From the NCBI GenBank assembly GCA_903911455.1, contig CAIWDQ010000039.1:1-7966 (forward strand): a DNA stretch of 7,966 bases, read 5' to 3'. The notes beneath the pieces are model-generated. The model searched no databases, was not told the DNA's origin, and saw only the letters and a program-made list of their open reading frames with translations. Positions 5,303-7,966 of the stretch are shown one piece after another; positions within the stretch are counted from its first letter, which is position 1; every line of letters starts with the position of its first letter. The position numbers were made by a program, and so were the translations under genes. This DNA is from an uncultured bacterium (lineage in GTDB: Bacteria; Bacteroidota; Bacteroidia; Bacteroidales; JACABE01).

Positions 5303-5650
5303 ATGATTGATATAAAAGGAACTAATGTCACGATTATGGTAAAAGATATGGATTTGGCAATAAAGTTCTACCAAAATATAGGTTTTACCATCAAAAATCG
5401 TTGGGATAACCATTACGCGATGCTTAGTGTTGAGGGTTTGACAATAGGATTGCATCCTACAACTAAAACCGAATTAAGTTCAGGTTCAATTTCTATCGGG
5501 ATGATGATAGATGAAATCAACTCTGCAAAAGAATTGTTATCAAAAAATGAGATTGAGCATAAGTTTGAAACAGGGAAGTCGGGGAATTTCGTTTATTTCA
5601 ACGACCTTGATGGAACTGACCTTTATTTTATGCAGCCAATGTGGCAATAA
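5303..5650 (+). CDS. VOC-superfamily (glyoxalase/bleomycin-resistance-fold) protein
   Basis: A 115-residue single VOC module, the usual length. The first βαβββ unit runs from N-V-T-I-M-V-K-D-M-D-L-A-I-K-F-Y (8-23) to about 52. The second ends in V-Y-F-N-D-L-D-G-T-D-L-Y-F-M-Q-P (97-112), the family's D-x-D-G closing strand. VOC proteins include metal-dependent glyoxalases and dioxygenases as well as metal-free binding proteins such as bleomycin-resistance proteins. Here the usual first-strand His is Asn8, and the usual Glu three residues after D-x-D-G-N is Tyr108, while His51 remains. A classical metal enzyme therefore looks unlikely and a binding role more likely; this is inference. Two such chains would normally dimerise. 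It sits 49 bases after the zinc-ribbon gene with no promoter box between them. Confidence 0.85.
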   Translation: MIDIKGTNVTIMVKDMDLAIKFYQNIGFTIKNRWDNHYAMLSVEGLTIGLHPTTKTELSSGSISIGMMIDEINSAKELLSKNEIEHKFETGKSGNFVYFNDLDGTDLYFMQPMWQ

Positions 5651-5672
5651 TATTTTAATTGTATTCTGATTT

Positions 5673-5694
5673 AGTTGCGACAGCTACAACTTTT
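5673..5694 (+). terminator. Weak possible terminator after the VOC gene
   Basis: AGTTG (5673-5677) can pair with CAACT (5687-5691) around a 9-base loop, and the right arm runs into TTTT. The stem is short. A perfect AT-only 16-base palindrome (5720-5735) lies just downstream and may contribute. The 179-bp gap between the VOC gene and dxs, with a separate dxs promoter, makes termination here plausible. Confidence 0.3.
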
Positions 5695-5798
5695 ATTAAT
5701 ATTATTACTAAATTGTATCATTTTTTATAAAAAATAATAGCTGCTTATAATACTTAAACAAGTTTATACTTCGTTTAAAATGCAATCAAAATTATTTG

Positions 5799-5806
5799 TA
5801 CTTTTG
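5799..5806 (+). promoter_or_regulatory. dxs promoter, -7 box
   Basis: TACTTTTG followed by C is an exact match to the Bacteroidota -7 box, 23 bases before the dxs ATG. A TTTA at 5774-5777, 21 bases upstream, is a plausible degenerate -33 element. The leader would be only about 15-18 bases, so little room exists for leader-based control. Confidence 0.65.
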
Positions 5807-5829
5807 CACGCTATTTTTAAAATCAAAAC

Positions 5830-7728
5830 ATGGTTGCTGAACCGGGAAAACTTCTATCTGAAATAAATTATCCTTCTGACCTTAAAAAACTGAAGGCAGA
5901 TGAATTACCAACTCTTTGCAAGGAGTTGCGCAGATTCATCATTGATGTTATTTCTCATAATCCCGGACATCTGGGAGCTAGTCTGGGAACTGTGGAAATG
6001 GCAGTTGCTCTGCATTATGTGTTCAATACGCCCGATGATAAGCTCATCTGGGACGTGGGACATCAGGCTTATGCGCATAAGATACTTACCGGACGCAAGG
6101 ATGTGTTCCAGACTTTAAGAACCTATAAAGGCATCAGCGGTTTCCCTAAGATGAGCGAAAGTGAGTACGATGCTTTCGGTGTAGGACACTCATCTACATC
6201 TATATCTGCCGCCTTAGGGATGGCAGTTGCCTCTGCTCTCAAAAATGAGACCCACCGCCAGCATATAGCTGTAATTGGTGATGGATCAATGACTGCCGGC
6301 ATGGCTTTTGAAGCTCTTAATCACGCCGGCGTTTCCAAGACAAATCTACTCGTTATCCTTAATGATAACGGCATTGCCATTGATAAGAATGTAGGTGCGC
6401 TTAGTGAATATCTGACGCGCATCACTACCTCCAGGTCTTACAATCGTTTGAAAGACAAGATATGGAAATTTATGGGTGGTGGTAGTCCTTACGGCGAAAA
6501 TTCAAGAGCATTCGTTCGCCAGCTTGGTAGAGCTGTTAAAACTACGCTGGTAACGCAGAGTAATTTCTTTGAATCTTTAAATTTCCGATACTTCGGCCCT
6601 ATTGATGGTCATGATGTTGAAAACTTTGTCAATGTTTTGCAGCATCTTAAGAGTATTCCGGGTCCTAAGCTATTGCATGTGATAACCACTAAGGGTAAAG
6701 GTCTTGAAAAGGCCGAACTTGATCCTATAAAATATCATGCTCCGGGAGCATTTGACAGGAAAACGGGTGAAATTATTGAGTCATCTTGCAAAGATAAGCT
6801 TGCACCGAAGTACCAGACTGTATTTGGCAGAACAATTATTGAGCTTGCCGATAGAAATGATAAGATTATAGGCGTAACTCCTGCCATGCCAACAGGATGT
6901 TCTCTTAATCTGATGATGGAGAAGATGCCCGACCGTGCATTTGACGTTGGTATTGCCGAACAGCATGCCGTAACTTTTTCAGCAGGGATGGCTGTGCAGG
7001 GGATGATCCCTTTCTGCAATATTTATTCGTCGTTTATGCAACGAGCTTACGACCAGGTGATACATGATGTAGCACTTCAAAAACTAAATGTGGTATTTTG
7101 CCTTGACAGAGGTGGTATTGTGGGTGAAGATGGTGCAACCCATCACGGGGCATATGATCTTGCGTATTTCAGGAGCATCCCGAACTTAACAATTGCCTCA
7201 CCTCTTAACGAGATTGAGCTTCGTAATATGATGTTTACCGCTCAATTAGATAATATGGGGACTTTCGTTATCCGATATCCGCGAGGTCGCGGTGTGATAC
7301 CCGACTGGAAGGTTCCGTTTGAGCAAATGCCAATCGGGAAAGGCGAAATTCTTAAAGAGGGTAAAGATGTTGCAATAATTTCTATCGGTCATATCGGCAA
7401 TACTGCTAAGCTTGTGTGTGATACTCTGGCTGCCGAAGGCATAGATGTTGCACTTTATAATATACGTTTCCTCAAACCTATTGACGAAGATTTACTTCAC
7501 AAAATATTTAAGACCCACACTAAGGTAATTACCATTGAAGATGGAACTATCCTTGGCGGATTGGGTAGCGCTGTTATGGAATTTGCTTCCGACAACGACT
7601 ATAAAGCTACCATCAGAAGACTTGGGATCCCCGACCGTTTTATTGAGCAAGGCTCTGTTGATGAATTGCATGCAGAATGTGGCTACGATAAGGCAGGCAT
7701 TATTAAAGCTGTTAAAGAGTTGCTTTAA
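5830..7728 (+). CDS. dxs: 1-deoxy-D-xylulose-5-phosphate synthase
   Basis: A complete 632-residue DXS. It condenses pyruvate and glyceraldehyde 3-phosphate to DXP with thiamine diphosphate and Mg2+, the first step of the MEP isoprenoid pathway and a precursor source for thiamine and pyridoxal in many bacteria. It acts in the cytoplasm as a dimer. The N-terminal domain has G-H-L-G-A-S-L at 46-52 with catalytic-type His47, and the thiamine-diphosphate motif begins at G-D-G (150-152) and ends at L-N-D-N (177-180). The transketolase-like central domain has G-I-A-E-Q-H-A-V-T at 374-382 with the activating Glu377, D-R-G-G at 426-429, G-E-D-G-A-T-H-H-G at 432-440, and R-Y-P-R-G at 482-486. The C-terminal domain ends in the typical R-R-L-G-I-P-D-R-F...Y-D-K-A-G-I block. 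Nothing essential is missing. GC is clearly higher than in the left part of the window. The ATG at 5830 sits just after a promoter, and N-terminal length fits the family. Confidence 0.98.
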   Translation: MVAEPGKLLSEINYPSDLKKLKADELPTLCKELRRFIIDVISHNPGHLGASLGTVEMAVALHYVFNTPDDKLIWDVGHQAYAHKILTGRKDVFQTLRTYKGISGFPKMSESEYDAFGVGHSSTSISAALGMAVASALKNETHRQHIAVIGDGSMTAGMAFEALNHAGVSKTNLLVILNDNGIAIDKNVGALSEYLTRITTSRSYNRLKDKIWKFMGGGSPYGENSRAFVRQLGRAVKTTLVTQSNFFESLNFRYFGPIDGHDVENFVNVLQHLKSIPGPKLLHVITTKGKGLEKAELDPIKYHAPGAFDRKTGEIIESSCKDKLAPKYQTVFGRTIIELADRNDKIIGVTPAMPTGCSLNLMMEKMPDRAFDVGIAEQHAVTFSAGMAVQGMIPFCNIYSSFMQRAYDQVIHDVALQKLNVVFCLDRGGIVGEDGATHHGAYDLAYFRSIPNLTIASPLNEIELRNMMFTAQLDNMGTFVIRYPRGRGVIPDWKVPFEQMPIGKGEILKEGKDVAIISIGHIGNTAKLVCDTLAAEGIDVALYNIRFLKPIDEDLLHKIFKTHTKVITIEDGTILGGLGSAVMEFASDNDYKATIRRLGIPDRFIEQGSVDELHAECGYDKAGIIKAVKELL

Positions 7729-7762
7729 ATTTTGGGAAGAGAGTGCCTTGCAGTTGAAAGAC

Positions 7763-7789
7763 AAAAGGCTTTTAGAAACTTAGCTTTTT
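7763..7789 (+). terminator. Possible dxs terminator
   Basis: AAAAGGCT (7763-7770) pairs with AGCTTTTT (7782-7789), 8 bp including one G-U pair, around an 11-base loop, 34 bases after the dxs stop. The T-run forms part of the right arm, as in many AT-rich-genome terminators. There are few GC pairs, so the strength is doubtful. Confidence 0.4.
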
Positions 7790-7829
7790 AGGCTATTAGT
7801 TGGACTTTATATTAATATTATTTTTTAAA

Positions 7830-7837
7830 TATGTTTG
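7830..7837 (+). promoter_or_regulatory. Candidate -7 box in the dxs downstream spacer
   Basis: TATGTTTG fits TAnnTTTG, with a TTTA about 20 bases upstream. It would drive whatever begins at the right edge of the window. The region is AT-rich, so a chance match is possible. Confidence 0.3.
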
Positions 7838-7949
7838 ATTATGTGGAATTGAAATATTTCTACTAAAGTTTGTTTTTCGAAAAAAGGTTTCTAAGAATTG
7901 GAAAAGATTCTATTTATATTAAAAAACTACAATCATATTTTTATCAGGC

Positions 7950-7966
7950 ATGAAGTTTTCTTTATG
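7950..7966 (+). CDS. Possible first codons of a gene running off the right edge
   Basis: An ATG at 7950 opens M-K-F-S-L, which reads like the beginning of a secretory signal peptide, preceded by a short AGG at 7946-7948 and by a candidate promoter box about 110 bases upstream. Only five codons are visible, so this is a suggestion rather than a supported gene. Confidence 0.25.

Noticed and set aside
5720..5735. Perfect 16-base palindrome ATTTTTTATAAAAAAT
   Set aside because: It is AT-only and in a very AT-rich gap, so there is no basis to call it a binding site or a terminator by itself.
5900..7783. Short open frames overlapping dxs on both strands (5900-6118, 6735-7019, 6781-6966, 7492-7764, 7535-7783)
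   Set aside because: They are shadows of the full-length dxs frame. Their translations show no family features.
7851..7884. Short palindromes GAAATATTTC and TTTTTCGAAAAA after dxs
   Set aside because: They are short, low-complexity matches of a kind expected by chance in this spacer.

Overview
The window looks like Bacteroidota DNA. The evidence is low GC, almost no Shine-Dalgarno sequences, several matches to the Bacteroidota -7 promoter box TAnnTTTG correctly placed before genes, and the identities of the recognisable genes (an anaerobic sulfatase-maturase-type radical SAM enzyme and a Bacteroidota-like DXS). Genus or species cannot be read from the sequence.

Layout. (1) Positions 1-1989, plus strand: a very AT-rich, tightly packed run of three genes. 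These are the 3' end of a membrane-anchored protein, a DUF2971-family protein, and an unrecognised helical protein with an N-A-I-K-H segment that recalls HEPN-type proteins. (2) Positions 2026-2080: two consecutive hairpins with the same TTTA apex, in the gap between convergent genes; they look REP-like. (3) Positions 2112-3121, minus strand: a two-gene toxin-antitoxin-like operon, a Panacea-domain antitoxin followed by a putative PemK/MazF-like toxin, coupled by a TAATG overlap. (4) Positions 3122-3619: a gene-free stretch that carries two tandem minus-strand promoters with a terminator-like hairpin between them, a tandem 11-bp repeat, and a 40-bp direct repeat (36/40 identical) flanking a GC-rich palindrome. 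(5) Positions 3620-4846, minus strand: a complete radical SAM/SPASM sulfatase maturase. (6) Positions 4990-5650, plus strand: a small zinc-ribbon protein and a VOC-fold protein, probably one operon, transcribed divergently from the maturase. (7) Positions 5830-7728, plus strand: complete dxs, the first enzyme of the MEP isoprenoid pathway, with its own promoter. (8) Positions 7729-7966: AT-rich spacer, and possibly the first codons of another gene at the right edge.

Interpretation. The right half (maturase, dxs) reads as ordinary chromosome with moderate GC. The left 3.1 kb reads as accessory DNA: strongly AT-rich, genes of unknown function or toxin-antitoxin type, and bordered on the right by repeats. 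The best candidates for something undescribed are the membrane protein/DUF2971/helical-protein cluster and the toxin-antitoxin pair with its unusual two-promoter leader. No CRISPR array, tRNA, rRNA or intact transposase gene was seen.
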